Origin: Veronia nyctiphanis
GTDB taxonomy: Bacteria > Pseudomonadota > Gammaproteobacteria > Enterobacterales > Vibrionaceae
Assembly (NCBI RefSeq): GCF_004116385.1
Contig: NZ_PEIB01000007.1
Coordinates: 90,805-154,804, forward strand
Length of the DNA stretch: 64,000 nucleotides
Direction: 5' to 3'
Positions 18,443-28,913 of this stretch are shown here, piece after piece. The position numbers and the translations under genes are program-made. The first letter of the stretch is position 1. Each line of letters begins with the position of its first letter. The notes beneath the pieces are model-generated. The model was given only the letters and a program-made list of their open reading frames with translations, made no database searches and was not told the DNA's origin.

Positions 18443-18467
18443 AAAACCCCAGCCTAGGCCGGGGTTT
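18443..18467 (-). terminator. Terminator of the EF-G gene
   Basis: Stem AAACCCCGGCC/ GGCTGGGGTTT read on the minus strand, followed by TTG TTTT-type T-rich sequence. It lies 22 bases past the EF-G stop codon. Confidence 0.75.
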
Positions 18468-18488
18468 CTTTAGAACTTGTAAACAGAA

Positions 18489-20576
18489 TTACTTCTGGTT
18501 TTTCAGTTCTTTTTGCTTAGCAATAACTTCTTCAGCAACGTTTGCTGGGCAAGCCGCGTAGTGTGAGAACTCCATAGAGAACTGACCACGACCAGAAGTC
18601 ATTGTGCGCAGGTGGCCGATGTAACCGAACATTTCTGAAAGCGGTACATCACCCTTGATGCGAACACCAGTAGTGCCAGCTTGCTGGTCTTTGATCATGC
18701 CGCGACGACGGTTCAGGTCACCGATAACATCACCAACGTGATCTTCTGGAGTGAACACGTCAACTTTCATGATTGGCTCAAGAAGCTGAGGACCTGCTTT
18801 TGGCATAGACTGACGGAAAGCACCTTTAGCAGCGATTTCGAACGCGATTGCAGATGAGTCAACTGCGTGGAAAGCACCGTCGTACAGCTCAACTTCAACG
18901 TCTAGCGTTGGGAAGCCAGCCAGTACACCTTGCTCCATCATGCCCGCAAAACCTTTCTCGATTGCTGGCCAGAATTCCTTAGGAACGTTACCACCAACAA
19001 CAGAAGAAGAGAAAGTGAAGCCAGAGTTAGCTTCGCCTGGCTTGATGCGGTAATCAATCTTACCGTACTGACCAGAACCACCAGACTGTTTCTTGTGCGT
19101 GAAGCTGTCTTCTACTGGCGTAGTGATAGTTTCACGGTAAGCAACCTGTGGTTTACCAACGATCAGGTCAACACCGTAAGTACGCTTAAGGATGTCAACT
19201 TTGATGTCCAGGTGAAGTTCACCCATACCTCTAAGGATGGTTTCACCAGAATCTTCGTCAGTTTCAACCTGGAATGATGGATCTTCTGCAACCATTTTAC
19301 CGATCGCAATACCCATTTTCTCAGAACCGCCTTTGTCTTTAGGAGCAACAGCGATAGAGATTACTGGTTCTGGGAAGATCATTGGTTCCAGAGTACATTC
19401 GTGTTTTGGATCACACAGAGTGTGACCAGTCTGAACGTTCTTCATACCAACAACGGCGATGATGTCACCTGCTTGCGCAGATGAAATCTCGTTACGCTCG
19501 TCAGCATGCATCTCAACCATACGGCCGATACGCTCAGTTTTGCCAGTTGCAGAGTTCAGTATTGTGTCACCTTTGTTCAGCACGCCAGAGTAGACGCGGA
19601 TAAAGGTCAGAGCACCAAAACGGTCATCCATGATTTTGAATGCCAATGCACGCAGTGGCTCTTTAGGGTCAACAGTTGCAACTTCACCTGTTGGCTCACC
19701 AGTTTCTTTGTCAGTCAGAGGCTGAGCATCAACTTCAGTTGGTGATGGCAGGTAATCAACAACGGCGTTCAGCATAGGCTGCATACCTTTGTTTTTAAAT
19801 GCTGAACCACAGTACGTTGGGAAGAACGCCAGCTCACGTGTACCTTTACGGATACACGCTTTGATCTGCTCCATAGTTGGCTCTTCGCCTTCCATGTAAG
19901 CCATCATCAGGTCGTCGTCTTGCTCAACAGCAGTTTCGATCAGCATTTCACGGTATTCAGCTGCTTTCTCAACCATGTCTTCTGGGATATCTACGATTTC
20001 GTAGTTTTCTGGCTGACCAGAATCGTCCCAAATCCATGCTTTTTGCTCAAGTACGTCTACAACGCCCTTGAAGTCATCTTCGATGCCGATTGGCAGAGTC
20101 ATAACCAGTGGAGTTGCGCCCAGTACGTTTTTAACTTGGTCAACAACACGGTAGAAGTCTGCACCCATGCGGTCCAGCTTGTTTACGAAGATCAGACGTG
20201 ATACGCGTGATTCGTCAGCATAGCGCCAGTTAGTTTCTGACTGAGGCTCAACACCGCCAGAACCACAGAATACACCAACACCGCCATCAAGAACTTTCAG
20301 TGAACGGTATACTTCAACAGTGAAGTCAACGTGTCCTGGAGTATCGATGATGTTCAGACGATGGTCATTCCAGAAACAGGTCGTTGCTGCTGACTGGATG
20401 GTAATACCACGCTCAGCTTCCTGCTCCATGAAGTCAGTAGTTGCTGCACCATCGTGTACCTCACCGGTACGGTGGATCTTACCAGTAAGTTTTAGGATAC
20501 GTTCTGTAGAGGTAGTTTTACCCGCATCTACGTGCGCGAAAATACCAATGTTTCTGTATTTATTTAAATCGGTCAT
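18489..20576 (-). CDS. fusA2: Elongation factor G, second (stand-alone) paralogue
   Basis: A 695-residue translational GTPase, complete. The G domain has AHVDAGKTT (G1, residue 15), RGIT (G2), DTPGHVDF (G3), NKLD (G4) and GSAF (G5), followed by domains II-V through [19 protein letters not shown] moves tRNAs and mRNA after peptide bond formation and helps split ribosomes during recycling. The gene stands alone, not in the rpsL-rpsG-fusA-tufA operon. The N-terminal part ([20 protein letters not shown]) differs from the usual housekeeping form (typically [19 protein letters not shown]), which fits the second EF-G found in Vibrio and relatives. The exact task of the second copy cannot be read from sequence. 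Confidence 0.93.
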   Translation of the reverse strand: MTDLNKYRNIGIFAHVDAGKTTSTERILKLTGKIHRTGEVHDGAATTDFMEQEAERGITIQSAATTCFWNDHRLNIIDTPGHVDFTVEVYRSLKVLDGGVGVFCGSGGVEPQSETNWRYADESRVSRLIFVNKLDRMGADFYRVVDQVKNVLGATPLVMTLPIGIEDDFKGVVDVLEQKAWIWDDSGQPENYEIVDIPEDMVEKAAEYREMLIETAVEQDDDLMMAYMEGEEPTMEQIKACIRKGTRELAFFPTYCGSAFKNKGMQPMLNAVVDYLPSPTEVDAQPLTDKETGEPTGEVATVDPKEPLRALAFKIMDDRFGALTFIRVYSGVLNKGDTILNSATGKTERIGRMVEMHADERNEISSAQAGDIIAVVGMKNVQTGHTLCDPKHECTLEPMIFPEPVISIAVAPKDKGGSEKMGIAIGKMVAEDPSFQVETDEDSGETILRGMGELHLDIKVDILKRTYGVDLIVGKPQVAYRETITTPVEDSFTHKKQSGGSGQYGKIDYRIKPGEANSGFTFSSSVVGGNVPKEFWPAIEKGFAGMMEQGVLAGFPTLDVEVELYDGAFHAVDSSAIAFEIAAKGAFRQSMPKAGPQLLEPIMKVDVFTPEDHVGDVIGDLNRRRGMIKDQQAGTTGVRIKGDVPLSEMFGYIGHLRTMTSGRGQFSMEFSHYAACPANVAEEVIAKQKELKNQK

Positions 20577-20890
20577 TGTTTTTCTCTATAAACAATTGGT
20601 GTGACGAATCAGGGTGGGGAGTATAGCAGGCGATCTTGGCTAAAGGAACAGATCGAAAAGCACCGATCGAGAGATTTTTTACTATCACTGTGGATATTTC
20701 AGAAAACCAAAGCGTTATTTGTGCATATTCTAACCGTATCTTTTGACAGGTCACTCATTTCAGCTGTTCTTCTTCGATAAGCACTCTTTGAAATAACATC
20801 AATTTGCCGTTTACTTTGCGATCTTCTGGGAATTTATTTTCTTTCGCTATGCCCCAAGAGCTATTTGAGCAATACATCATCATCAACTAA
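20577..20890. other. Divergent promoter region of EF-G2 and YkgJ-like genes
   Basis: About 310 bases without a gene, followed by the 14-base dyad at 20891-20927. Contains the leftward EF-G2 promoter. No ORF or RNA gene recognised. Confidence 0.4.
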
Positions 20891-20927
20891 AGTTAATTAA
20901 CCACTGGCTATATGTGGTTAATTAACT
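20891..20927. promoter_or_regulatory. 14-base perfect inverted repeat upstream of the YkgJ-like gene
   Basis: Arms AGTTAATTAACCAC and GTGGTTAATTAACT with a 9-base centre, 52 bases before the start of the gene at 20979. No T run follows, so it is not a terminator. It could bind a dimeric regulator or form an mRNA hairpin. Confidence 0.55.
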
Positions 20928-20978
20928 GACAACCTATGTCTTGCATCTAAGTCGTGTTTTTTCAGGAATGAAGAACAA

Positions 20979-21560
20979 ATGAATACACGTGAAACACAGC
21001 TTGTAGCGAAAACGAAGCTAGAGATGTTGACTAAAATCATGCCGAAAAAACTGGTATTGATGACTCAGCATTGCCAGCAAGTTATCGACAACACGTCTCC
21101 AGACCCTTCGGTACAACTCATCGCTCTCTATCAGTTAATGAATGAGGTTTACGAGTTTATTGATAATTTCACACCCTGCCACAAAGGCTGTAATCACTGT
21201 TGCTGCTACGAAGTGTCTCTGTCAGAAATTGAAATTCGCTTTATCGAAGACAACACTGGAATTAAAAGGAAGCAAGATAGAGAAAACATTAAGTTAGGTA
21301 AAGGTGTCTTTCATGGTAAGCCGTGTCCGTTTCTCACAGAGGAAGGATGCGCGGTCTATCCTGTGAGGCCCTACGTTTGTCGTCGTCATGTTACCGTCGC
21401 GCCAGATAACACATGCTGCGATACCAATTTAAGCCAGACTGTGCTGCTTCCTGTTGTCAGGTTTGAACAAATAGATGAAGTATTTGGCGAAATCTGTAAG
21501 CGATACGGCCATACCGAGCGGATTGATATACGACAAGTTTTCGAACCGCTTTCCCGCTAA
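20979..21560 (+). CDS. YkgJ family cysteine-cluster protein (putative zinc- or iron-chelating)
   Basis: 193 residues. The centre carries CHKGCNHCCCYEV near residue 66, then CPFL...GCAVYPVRPYVCRRH near 112-135 and a late CC, the Cys pattern of the PF03692 family, which is thought to bind iron-sulfur or zinc. An N-terminal helical region of about 60 residues precedes it. The biochemical role of the family is unknown. Single gene with GGAATGAAG ahead of the ATG and an inverted repeat in its upstream region. Length is normal for the longer members of the family. Confidence 0.8.
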   Translation: MNTRETQLVAKTKLEMLTKIMPKKLVLMTQHCQQVIDNTSPDPSVQLIALYQLMNEVYEFIDNFTPCHKGCNHCCCYEVSLSEIEIRFIEDNTGIKRKQDRENIKLGKGVFHGKPCPFLTEEGCAVYPVRPYVCRRHVTVAPDNTCCDTNLSQTVLLPVVRFEQIDEVFGEICKRYGHTERIDIRQVFEPLSR

Positions 21561-21991
21561 TTCAGTGTCACTTCATGCTGAACAACATTTCCGACTACTG
21601 ATGAAAGCCACTCAATAATTAGATTAGGCATGATTGATACGCGTGCTAGATATGCCTATTAAATTATGGGTAAAGAGCTTCTAACAAATTAGAGTAAAAA
21701 TTCTTTTGTTGCTTGTTTCTGGCAATCGATTACGGATATACTCTTCCCCCGGCCAGAGCGGATGGGTTTTAGTCTTCTGAAACCTCACGTTCTACCTGCT
21801 TTCATCACGCTGTTACACGGAGTACCGCCCCACGGATAAGGCTCAGCCATTGTTAGCTCATAACTGGCAATCTCGCCGCTTCGTGGACGGTAACTAAAAA
21901 ATTACACTTCAGGTGTTTGCCCCTTATTTCTCGTTACCTGCTCAGAGCGTCGTTGCGCCTAAAACTTCCGATTAAATAGCAAGGTAACCAA
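21561..21991. other. Long leader / intergenic region upstream of nupC
   Basis: 431 bases without an ORF. The second half (21740-21960) is more GC-rich than the flanks and could be a long untranslated leader, but I cannot match it to any riboswitch class I know. Nucleoside transporter genes are usually controlled by CRP and CytR; no unambiguous CRP site was found. Confidence 0.4.
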
Positions 21992-23199
21992 ATGCAAATT
22001 CTACTCAGTATGGCCGGAATACTGGTCCTATTCGCATGCGCAGTCGCACTGTCAGAAAGCAGAAGTAAAATAAATTGGAGAACCGTCATCGGCGCATTTG
22101 GCCTGCAGGCTGGCCTTGCTGCTCTTGTTCTTTACAGTTCTATTGGACAGACTGTGTTGGGGGCGATGAGTAATGGTGTAGCGAAAGTTCTCTCATTTGC
22201 TGATCAAGGTATTGGCTTTGTGTTTGGAAGCTTAGCAACTGGCGATCTCATCTTTGCGGTTCGTGTTCTTCCTCTTATTATTTTTCTCTCTGCCATTATT
22301 TCCCTTCTTTATTATCTCGGTGTGATGAAATGGGTCATTAAACTCATTGGTGGTGGTATTCAGAAGTTTTTAGGAACCAGTCGCGCAGAATCCATTGTCG
22401 CGACAAGTAATATTTTCCTCTCTCAGGGAGAATCTCCGCTAGTCGTTCGTCCATTTTTGAAAGGCATGACGCGCTCTGAGTTGTTTGCGGTGATGGTCGG
22501 CGGAATGGCGTCTGTTGCAGGCAGTGTTTTGGGTGGATACGCAGCAATGGGTGTCGAACTCAAATACCTCATAGCCGCCAGCTTCATGGCTGCACCCGGT
22601 GGCCTGATGATGGCTAAAATCCTTATTCCTGAGCGTGAAACGCCAGTCAGCCAGGAAAAAATTTCTCTGAGTAAAAGTGAAGAAAGCAATGCGATTGATG
22701 CATTAGCAGCAGGGGCAATGAATGGTGTAAAAGTAGCGGTTGCTGTGGGCACCATGCTGATTGCATTTGTCAGTGTGATTGCGATGCAAATGCCGGGCTT
22801 GAAGGTATTGGGAATTTGTTGGGTTTTGAAGGTGTAACCCTTCAACATTTGTTTGGCTATGTGTTTTCGCCTTTGGCCTTTGTTATTGGTGTGCCAATGG
22901 ATGAGGCCTTAAGTGTTGGTTCGTTGATTGGTCAAAAGATCATTTTGAATGAATTTGTCGCTTATCTTGATTTCGCCACGCTGAAAGACACATTGTCGAT
23001 GAACAGCCAAGTGATTGTTACCTTCGCACTTTGCGGCTTTGCGAATATCGGCTCTATTGCTATCCAGCTTGGCTCAATTGGTGCCATGGCACCGGAGCGT
23101 CGTCAAGACGTCGCGCAAATGGGTATTCGAGCTGTTTTGGCGGCGACGCTGGCGAACCTGATGAGTGCGGCATTGGCGGGAATCTTTGTTTCACTGTAA
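21992..23199 (+). CDS. nupC: NupC family concentrative nucleoside transporter (one frameshift)
   Basis: Joined product is about 402 residues, the usual NupC length. It has about eight hydrophobic helices, the gate region (SIGQTVLG, FVFGSLATGDLIFAVRVLP) and the conserved transport motif TSRAESIVATSNIFLSQGESPLV written here in two overlapping parts as AESIVATSNIF and SQGESPLVVRPF. The frame breaks at AA 22813-22814, where one A is missing: VLGNLLGFEGV then joins VTLQHLFGYVFSPLAFVIG. NupC takes up nucleosides with protons or sodium across the inner membrane. AAGG precedes ATG 21992. The shift is probably a sequence error because both parts are fully conserved. Confidence 0.86.
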
Positions 23200-23224
23200 A
23201 TCACGCTGACTGGCGCAAAGAAAA

Positions 23225-23250
23225 AAGACCGCTCATGCAGCGGTCTTCTC
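23225..23250 (-). terminator. Bidirectional terminator between nupC and hybrid kinase gene
   Basis: Hairpin GACCGCT / AGCGGTC with a 5-base loop, flanked by AAAAAA on the left, so on the minus strand it ends in a strong T run for the kinase gene; on the plus side a weaker T-rich stretch follows. Confidence 0.8.
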
Positions 23251-23263
23251 CTCTCCTTTTTCT

Positions 23264-26200
23264 TCAGGCTTTCTGTTGCCGAGGCCACTCCGTTCTTACC
23301 ATTTGCTCTAAGGCTTGTAGAGACATTTCTGCTTCTTGAACTACATCTTCGGCAATGATTAACGCTTGTTTCTGATCATTGTCTTCACAGGCCATTTCCA
23401 GCGTTTTACATAATTTGCTCAATAGAGCGTTGCCGTGGGTTTCTGCACTGCTAACAATCGAATGTGCTTCGAACTTTAGCTTGTCTAGATTCTGCTCATC
23501 GGTCGCTTGATAGATACTGTAAATTCTGTGCCTTGTATCTCTGGCGTAAACTTTGATGAGTTCTTCAATCATGTCGGGGTCAACGTCATTGCACAGATCA
23601 TCAAGCCTCGACATATCGAGACGCTGATATGTTTTACTCTCGATGACTTCATCTTCAATCTGCAAAGGTGCTTTGAAGTTAGCGCTTTTATCCTGCCATT
23701 TGACGAGTGTTGTTAGCAGTGTTGTTCTGTCAATAGGCTTTGTAACGCAATCGTTCATTCCCGAATTGATAAATTTCTCCTGATCATTGGAGAGAGCGTG
23801 TGATGTTAGCGCGATGATGGAAACATCGTTTTTCGGCGATGGCATCTCCCTGATACTCTGCGTCGCTTCGATCCCGTTTACGCTTGGCATAGAGATATCC
23901 ATCAAAATAATGTCGTAATCGTTTCGTTTCACGGCAGCAATGGCCTCAGCGCCATTATTGACGATATCGGCGGTGAGGTTATCGAGCTCCAACATACTTC
24001 TTATCACTAGTTGGTTAGCCACATTGTCTTCCGCCACCAGAATGCGGATATCTTTCCTGATCCGCTGGTGGAGTGTTTGATGAATAAGAGGCCGTGGTAT
24101 TTGACTGCTTACGGTGCTGTGCGATGCGGGCGAAAGGCTGATATCGAACCGTACGCGTGTGCCGACGCCCGGTGTGCTGGAAATTTCAATATCTCCACCC
24201 ATTAGCGTAATAAGCTGCTTACATATAAACAGTCCCAGTCCCGTGCTGTCGTTTTTGTAATGTCGTGCATTTTCTGCCGTTGAGAATTCATCAAATATTG
24301 TCGGTAATGATTCGGGCGAAATACCAATCCCCGTATCTGAAATTGTGCAGGTGAGGTTGCAAGAATCTGCTCTGTGGTTACTGTTGAACAAGCTGACATT
24401 GATCTCGCCGTATTCGGTATATTTGATCGCATTACCAATAAGATTAAGCAGAATTTGCCGAAGTCGGTCAGCATCTCCGCTGACATAACGCGGCACAGTG
24501 GCAGAGACATCGAGATTGAGTGTCAGTTTTTTTGATTGTGCTTTAGGCAGCAGTATGTCGGTAGTTTGGCGAACCAGTTCGGTCAAATCCATCGGATGAT
24601 CGGCCAGCTTCAGTTTGCCAGCCTCTAGCCGAGAAAAGTCGAGGATGTCATTGATAATTGACAATAGTAGGTTGCCTGAGTGCTGCGCGGTTTGTAATAA
24701 CTTCCGCTGTTGGGCTGAGAGTGTGGATTCAGTGATGAGCTCCAGCACACCCAAGACACCATTCATCGGGGTGCGGATTTCATGGCTCATCGCAGCAAGG
24801 AAACGTCCCTTAGACACATTGGCCTGTTCGGCAGATTGCTGCGCATCACGAAGTGCCTGTTCATTTCTTTTTTGTTCGGAGACATCAATAAAGTGGGCGA
24901 TAAAGTGGGTGAGTGTACCGTTGCGTTCACGCATTGCCGTGGCAAAAACCAGAATCGGAATCACGTTTCCGCTTTTCTGTTTATGAAGCAGTTCTCCTCG
25001 CCATTTATTCTCTCGCGCTAGTGAGCGACGGATGGCTTGATAGAAAGTGACTTCGCCATTTGTTGCTGCCAATAACGTCATTGGTTTGCCAATGACTTCT
25101 TCGGCGTCGTAGCCCGTAATTTCTGAAAAACTTCTGTTTACCCTGAGAATGACGCCGCTCTGATCTGCGATAAACATGGCGTCAGTCGACTGGAAGGCAT
25201 GATCAGCGAGCCGAAGTTCAGTCTGAACAATTTCGAGCTCACTGATGTCTCTGATCCTAATGATGAAAAAATCACGGTTTGAACTGTCTACCAAGTTGAT
25301 GTCGACTTCTACTGGAAATCTCTCGCCGTTTTGGTTCTTTGCGAAGAATTTCAGAGTTTCACCTGCGTTTATGGAACATACCAGATCCTGGCAGGTGAGT
25401 CGGTTTTCTGGCTTCTCCTCACTGTGGATAAGATAACCAATATTTTTGCCAACTATCTCTGTTTTTCTCCAGCCAAACATATCTCTTGTTGCGGGGTTAC
25501 AGGTTAACACTTCGCAGTTTTGGTCGGTAATAATGACCGGATCAGAGAGACGTGTGAACAACGTATGAAGGAATTTATCTTCAAGACGCTTTCGGGTGTC
25601 TTGCCGTTTTTCAGAGTGTTCAATGACCTCAGGTTCAAGGTTTTCTTCGGCGATATTTTCGACCTGCTTGTCACCGAAGTCCGTAATTTTAGGTGTAATG
25701 CGGACAGAAGAGCGTGCTCCCTTTGGCTCTGAATTGTTGTATTCCTCATCAGCCATAAACCCTGCGACGTTTGATTTTGAAATGGTGTCTTTAGGGCGAG
25801 GAAAGGCGTAGTAGTTGAGTAAAAGAAACACCATGCCTGTGACAGAGATAAACATCGAGATGAAGAAAGGACCGAAAGGGCTTTGCTTGGGTTGGAATAC
25901 GCCCAGCACTATCTCACCAAGTGGCTGTTCTGAGCTGCCGATAGATTGCTTAACCAGCGTCAACAACTGTCGGTCTGCCTGACTAAGCGCGTTTGAACCG
26001 GAAGCAAGCACGCGGCCGTTACGCATGATCGCCGCATAACCAATGAGCTTTTCTGATCGAACAATATCGAGAAGTGCTTCTAGCGAAGAGGTATCTGCAG
26101 CTTGACGCAGCAGGGGCGCTACCGAAACAGCCAATGCAGCACCAATATGGCGTGCTGCCACTTCATCGCGATCATTGGCATCTGATGCCAATGATGAGAG

Positions 26201-26278
26201 TGTATAGGTGACAAGTATTCCCTGCGCAATAACGACCAGAAGAAGAATAGCAAGGGCTGTTCTGTTCTGTTTATGCAT
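23264..26278 (-). CDS. Hybrid sensor histidine kinase (PAS-PAS-HisKA-HATPase-REC-HPt)
   Basis: 1004 residues from ATG 26278, which has GGAG six bases ahead; an upstream in-frame ATG at 26296 is less likely. Order: membrane helix (about 10-30), a short periplasmic part, second helix near 160, two PAS domains (about 235-350 and 365-480), dimerisation domain with phospho-acceptor His in AAMSHEIRTPMNG near 500, ATPase domain with GLGLFICKQL, receiver domain with the acceptor Asp in IILMDISMP near 800, and a C-terminal HPt domain with His in KFEAHSIVSSAETHGN near 930. This is the BarA/TorS-like phosphorelay layout. No response regulator gene is next to it, so it is an orphan kinase. Signal unknown. 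Confidence 0.92.
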   Translation of the reverse strand: MHKQNRTALAILLLVVIAQGILVTYTLSSLASDANDRDEVAARHIGAALAVSVAPLLRQAADTSSLEALLDIVRSEKLIGYAAIMRNGRVLASGSNALSQADRQLLTLVKQSIGSSEQPLGEIVLGVFQPKQSPFGPFFISMFISVTGMVFLLLNYYAFPRPKDTISKSNVAGFMADEEYNNSEPKGARSSVRITPKITDFGDKQVENIAEENLEPEVIEHSEKRQDTRKRLEDKFLHTLFTRLSDPVIITDQNCEVLTCNPATRDMFGWRKTEIVGKNIGYLIHSEEKPENRLTCQDLVCSINAGETLKFFAKNQNGERFPVEVDINLVDSSNRDFFIIRIRDISELEIVQTELRLADHAFQSTDAMFIADQSGVILRVNRSFSEITGYDAEEVIGKPMTLLAATNGEVTFYQAIRRSLARENKWRGELLHKQKSGNVIPILVFATAMRERNGTLTHFIAHFIDVSEQKRNEQALRDAQQSAEQANVSKGRFLAAMSHEIRTPMNGVLGVLELITESTLSAQQRKLLQTAQHSGNLLLSIINDILDFSRLEAGKLKLADHPMDLTELVRQTTDILLPKAQSKKLTLNLDVSATVPRYVSGDADRLRQILLNLIGNAIKYTEYGEINVSLFNSNHRADSCNLTCTISDTGIGISPESLPTIFDEFSTAENARHYKNDSTGLGLFICKQLITLMGGDIEISSTPGVGTRVRFDISLSPASHSTVSSQIPRPLIHQTLHQRIRKDIRILVAEDNVANQLVIRSMLELDNLTADIVNNGAEAIAAVKRNDYDIILMDISMPSVNGIEATQSIREMPSPKNDVSIIALTSHALSNDQEKFINSGMNDCVTKPIDRTTLLTTLVKWQDKSANFKAPLQIEDEVIESKTYQRLDMSRLDDLCNDVDPDMIEELIKVYARDTRHRIYSIYQATDEQNLDKLKFEAHSIVSSAETHGNALLSKLCKTLEMACEDNDQKQALIIAEDVVQEAEMSLQALEQMVRTEWPRQQKA

Positions 26279-26546
26279 TTGGATCTCCTCATCCAAACAA
26301 CACAGCCATAGTTGCCAAAAGAGACACCGAAAAGCTCAACTACGCTGACGTAACACTGGGTTTAAACTGGCAATAATCCCGCACTGCCAGTTCCGGAGGA
26401 TCTTTGGTTAGTGAAAACAGGCTAAATCATAGAACATCGGCGCATAGAGCAATGCCTTATGAATGAAACTCACTAACAGAGATGCTGGAAAAACAAACAT
26501 GTGGCGCTAAAAATCGCCAAACAGGCGCAAGACACCAAAAAAATCA

Positions 26547-26575
26547 TTTACACAAACAATGGCGGTAAGTAATAT
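26547..26575 (+). promoter_or_regulatory. Sigma-70 promoter of tRNA-Ser
   Basis: TTTACA at 26547-26552, 17-base spacer, TAATAT at 26570-26575, then a GC-rich stretch TCCGCCCGC before the tRNA. The GC-rich discriminator is typical of stable-RNA promoters under stringent control. Confidence 0.75.
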
Positions 26576-26587
26576 TCCGCCCGCAAC

Positions 26588-26678
26588 GGAGAGATGGCTG
26601 AGTGGTTGAAAGCACCGGTCTTGAAAACCGGCATACGTTAATAGCGTATCTAGGGTTCAAATCCCTATCTCTCCGCCA
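26588..26678 (+). tRNA. tRNA-Ser(UGA)
   Basis: 91 bases including the encoded CCA. The acceptor stem pairs GGAGAGA with TCTCTCC, followed by discriminator G. The anticodon loop CTTGAAA places UGA at 26622-26624. It has a long variable arm (CATACGTTAATAGCGTA) as in type II tRNAs and a T arm with GGTTCAAATCC. It closely matches the layout of the Escherichia coli serine UGA tRNA. Single gene with its own promoter and terminator. Confidence 0.97.
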
Positions 26679-26686
26679 CATTTCGA

Positions 26687-26716
26687 AAAGCCTCGGCAAA
26701 ATGCCGGGGCTTTTTG
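26687..26716 (+). terminator. Terminator of tRNA-Ser
   Basis: Hairpin AAAGCCTCGGCA / TGCCGGGGCTTT with one mismatch and a 3-base loop, followed by a T run. Confidence 0.8.
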
Positions 26717-26895
26717 CTATATGGATTCCGCCAAGCTTTCTCATCTTCTCGTGTAAAGAAACAGCATATTGATCAGTCCCAGCCAGCTCGACTGATATAA
26801 AAATGCAACCCATCCTTAATTAAACTGAAAATTGAAAGACATAGCCTCGTAACCTGACAGTTAGCACTCATGTGCGTATTTAAAGGTATTTGATA

Positions 26896-28061
26896 ATGAA
26901 AATTGCGGTTGCAGGAACAGGCTATGTAGGGTTGTCAAACGCGATGTTACTTGCTCAGCACCATGATGTTATTGCTCTGGATATCGTTGAAGAAAGGGTA
27001 AGTATGCTCAACAGAGGGCAATCACCCATCGCTGATGCTGAGGTTGAGGCTTTCCTTTCTCGCGGAGATATCCGATTCGAAGCAACGCTGGATAAGCATT
27101 ATGCCTACGAAGGGGCAGAGTATGTGGTTATTGCTACCCCTACAGACTACGACGTTGAAACGAATTACTTCAACACCTCGTCAGTTGAAGCTGTTATTCG
27201 CGATGTGCTGGCAATTAACCCTGAAGCGACCATCATTATCAAATCCACCATTCCGGTGGGATACACACGACGTATAAAAGATCAGATGGACTGTGACAAC
27301 ATTATTTTCTCGCCTGAATTCCTTCGCGAAGGGAAAGCTCTTTACGACAACCTCCATCCATCTCGGATTATCATTGGAGAGAAAAGTAAACGCGCTGAAT
27401 TATTTGCGAACCTTCTCCAGATGGGGGCATGGAAAAGCGATATCGATGTGCTGTTTACTGATTCCACAGAAGCTGAGGCAGTAAAACTGTTTTCCAATAC
27501 CTACTTAGCCATGCGAGTTGCTTACTTCAATGAGCTCGACTCTTACGCCGAATCACATGGATTGAACTCCCGCCAGATTATTGAAGGGGTATGTCTCGAC
27601 CCAAGGATCGGCGATCACTATAACAACCCATCTTTTGGATATGGTGGCTACTGTTTACCGAAAGACACGCGGCAGCTCTTAGCGAACTATCTTGATGTGC
27701 CAAACAATATGATCCGAGCTATTGTCGAGGCGAACACGACCAGAAAAGATTTTATTGCCAGTTCAATCTTAAAGAGTAACCCAAGAACGGTAGGTATTTA
27801 CCGGCTGATAATGAAGCAGGGCTCGGACAATTTCCGCGAATCATCATTCAAGGCATTATGCGTCGCTTGAAGGCAAAAGGTATTGAAGTGATTATTTTTG
27901 AACCTGTGCTTAAAGAGCGTGAGTTTTTCTATTCAGAAGTGGTTACTGACCTTGATGATTTTAAAGCTCGTGCAGATGTTGTGGTGACCAACAGGATGGC
28001 AGCAGAGTTGGCCGATATTGAAGATAAAGTATACACACGCGATCTGTTTGGGGCTGACTGA
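26896..28061 (+). CDS. ugd: UDP-glucose 6-dehydrogenase (one frameshift)
   Basis: Joined length is about 388 residues, matching the short Ugd of Escherichia coli. It has the NAD site [17 protein letters not shown] at the start, [26 protein letters not shown], and the catalytic cysteine segment [14 protein letters not shown] near residue 255. The frame breaks at 27846, where one A is missing; repair turns ESS into [15 protein letters not shown] and leads into the C-terminal domain ending at 28061. The enzyme oxidises UDP-glucose twice to UDP-glucuronate for capsule or LPS. No other polysaccharide genes are nearby, so it seems a single-gene unit, starting 218 bases after the tRNA. Start ATG 26896 preferred over an upstream TTG. 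Confidence 0.88.
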
Positions 28062-28182
28062 TAGTGTTAAATACTGACTTTGGAAGCGATATGAATGGGC
28101 CGCTTCCCTCCTCCCGTTATGGTAATGACGAAGATTTTTGGTAACTTCGACCACCTTCGCATCAATGTTGAGCCAGATTCGA

Positions 28183-28683
28183 TTACGTGATTTGACTGGC
28201 CCTACACAGGCTCCATGTCGCGATGAAAGGTGAGTAAACCATGGCTAAAAAACCTGTCCAGATTGCTTTAAAGAGACAGAATGATGCGACAGCCATTTGA
28301 TCCACCTGCAGGGTGGTGAGGATAAGAATCAGTGGTAATGCGGTGACCGTAAAAGAGAGTCCTCCAAGAAGAAAGCCTATCAAAAATGGGGAGCACCACA
28401 GCCACTGAATCTTTTTCAGATAGCGCGGCGGTACTGGCGGTACTGAACCTGATGAGACTTGTTTTTTGATGATTGCGCTGGTGATGAGTGTGGTTATAAA
28501 AGGCAAAAGAAACGCGGTGAGAGCAATATCACCGGCGATACTGATCCAACCCCACATTGGAACAACACCCAGTGCTCCGAAAGCAACCCATGCTCCAACG
28601 CCATTACCAAATGCATTGCCAATAATCGGTAACAATCCTTGCTCGATGGTGAAGAGCCTTATGTGTCTTTTGGTGATGAACAT
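28183..28683 (-). CDS. Hypothetical integral membrane protein
   Basis: 166 residues from ATG 28683, which has AAGGAAG five bases ahead; a longer ORF reaches 28707. I do not recognise the family. It starts MFITKRHIRLFTIEQGLLP and has about four hydrophobic stretches (near residues 20-40, 45-65, 100-125 and 135-160) with a short charged loop, KKQVSSGSVPPVPPRYLKK, between the second and third, probably cytoplasmic. The gene is alone and faces ugd tail to tail. No catalytic motif or repeat is visible. Confidence 0.65.
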   Translation of the reverse strand: MFITKRHIRLFTIEQGLLPIIGNAFGNGVGAWVAFGALGVVPMWGWISIAGDIALTAFLLPFITTLITSAIIKKQVSSGSVPPVPPRYLKKIQWLWCSPFLIGFLLGGLSFTVTALPLILILTTLQVDQMAVASFCLFKAIWTGFLAMVYSPFIATWSLCRASQIT

Positions 28684-28913
28684 GTCCGCTTCCTTGCAAT
28701 GAAACAATCAATGAGTTGGCTACAACGAAGTCAGAGTGACTTTCAGCTTCTCAGTAGATCAAACATACATGACGGTTTTCCTCCACACATGTCCAAACTT
28801 AAGACGTTGCTAATTAAAAATGATTACTTTCTCAGGTACTGATCAAAACACGAGTTGTTAAGCGGTAAATGTTTTTGAGTCCCTGTTTTCATTGTGTCGA
28901 AAAGGGAAAACAA

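Noticed and set aside
21740..21960. Possible riboswitch in the nupC leader
   Set aside because: GC-richer than the flanks but I could not find a conserved core of any class I know; a covariance search would be needed.
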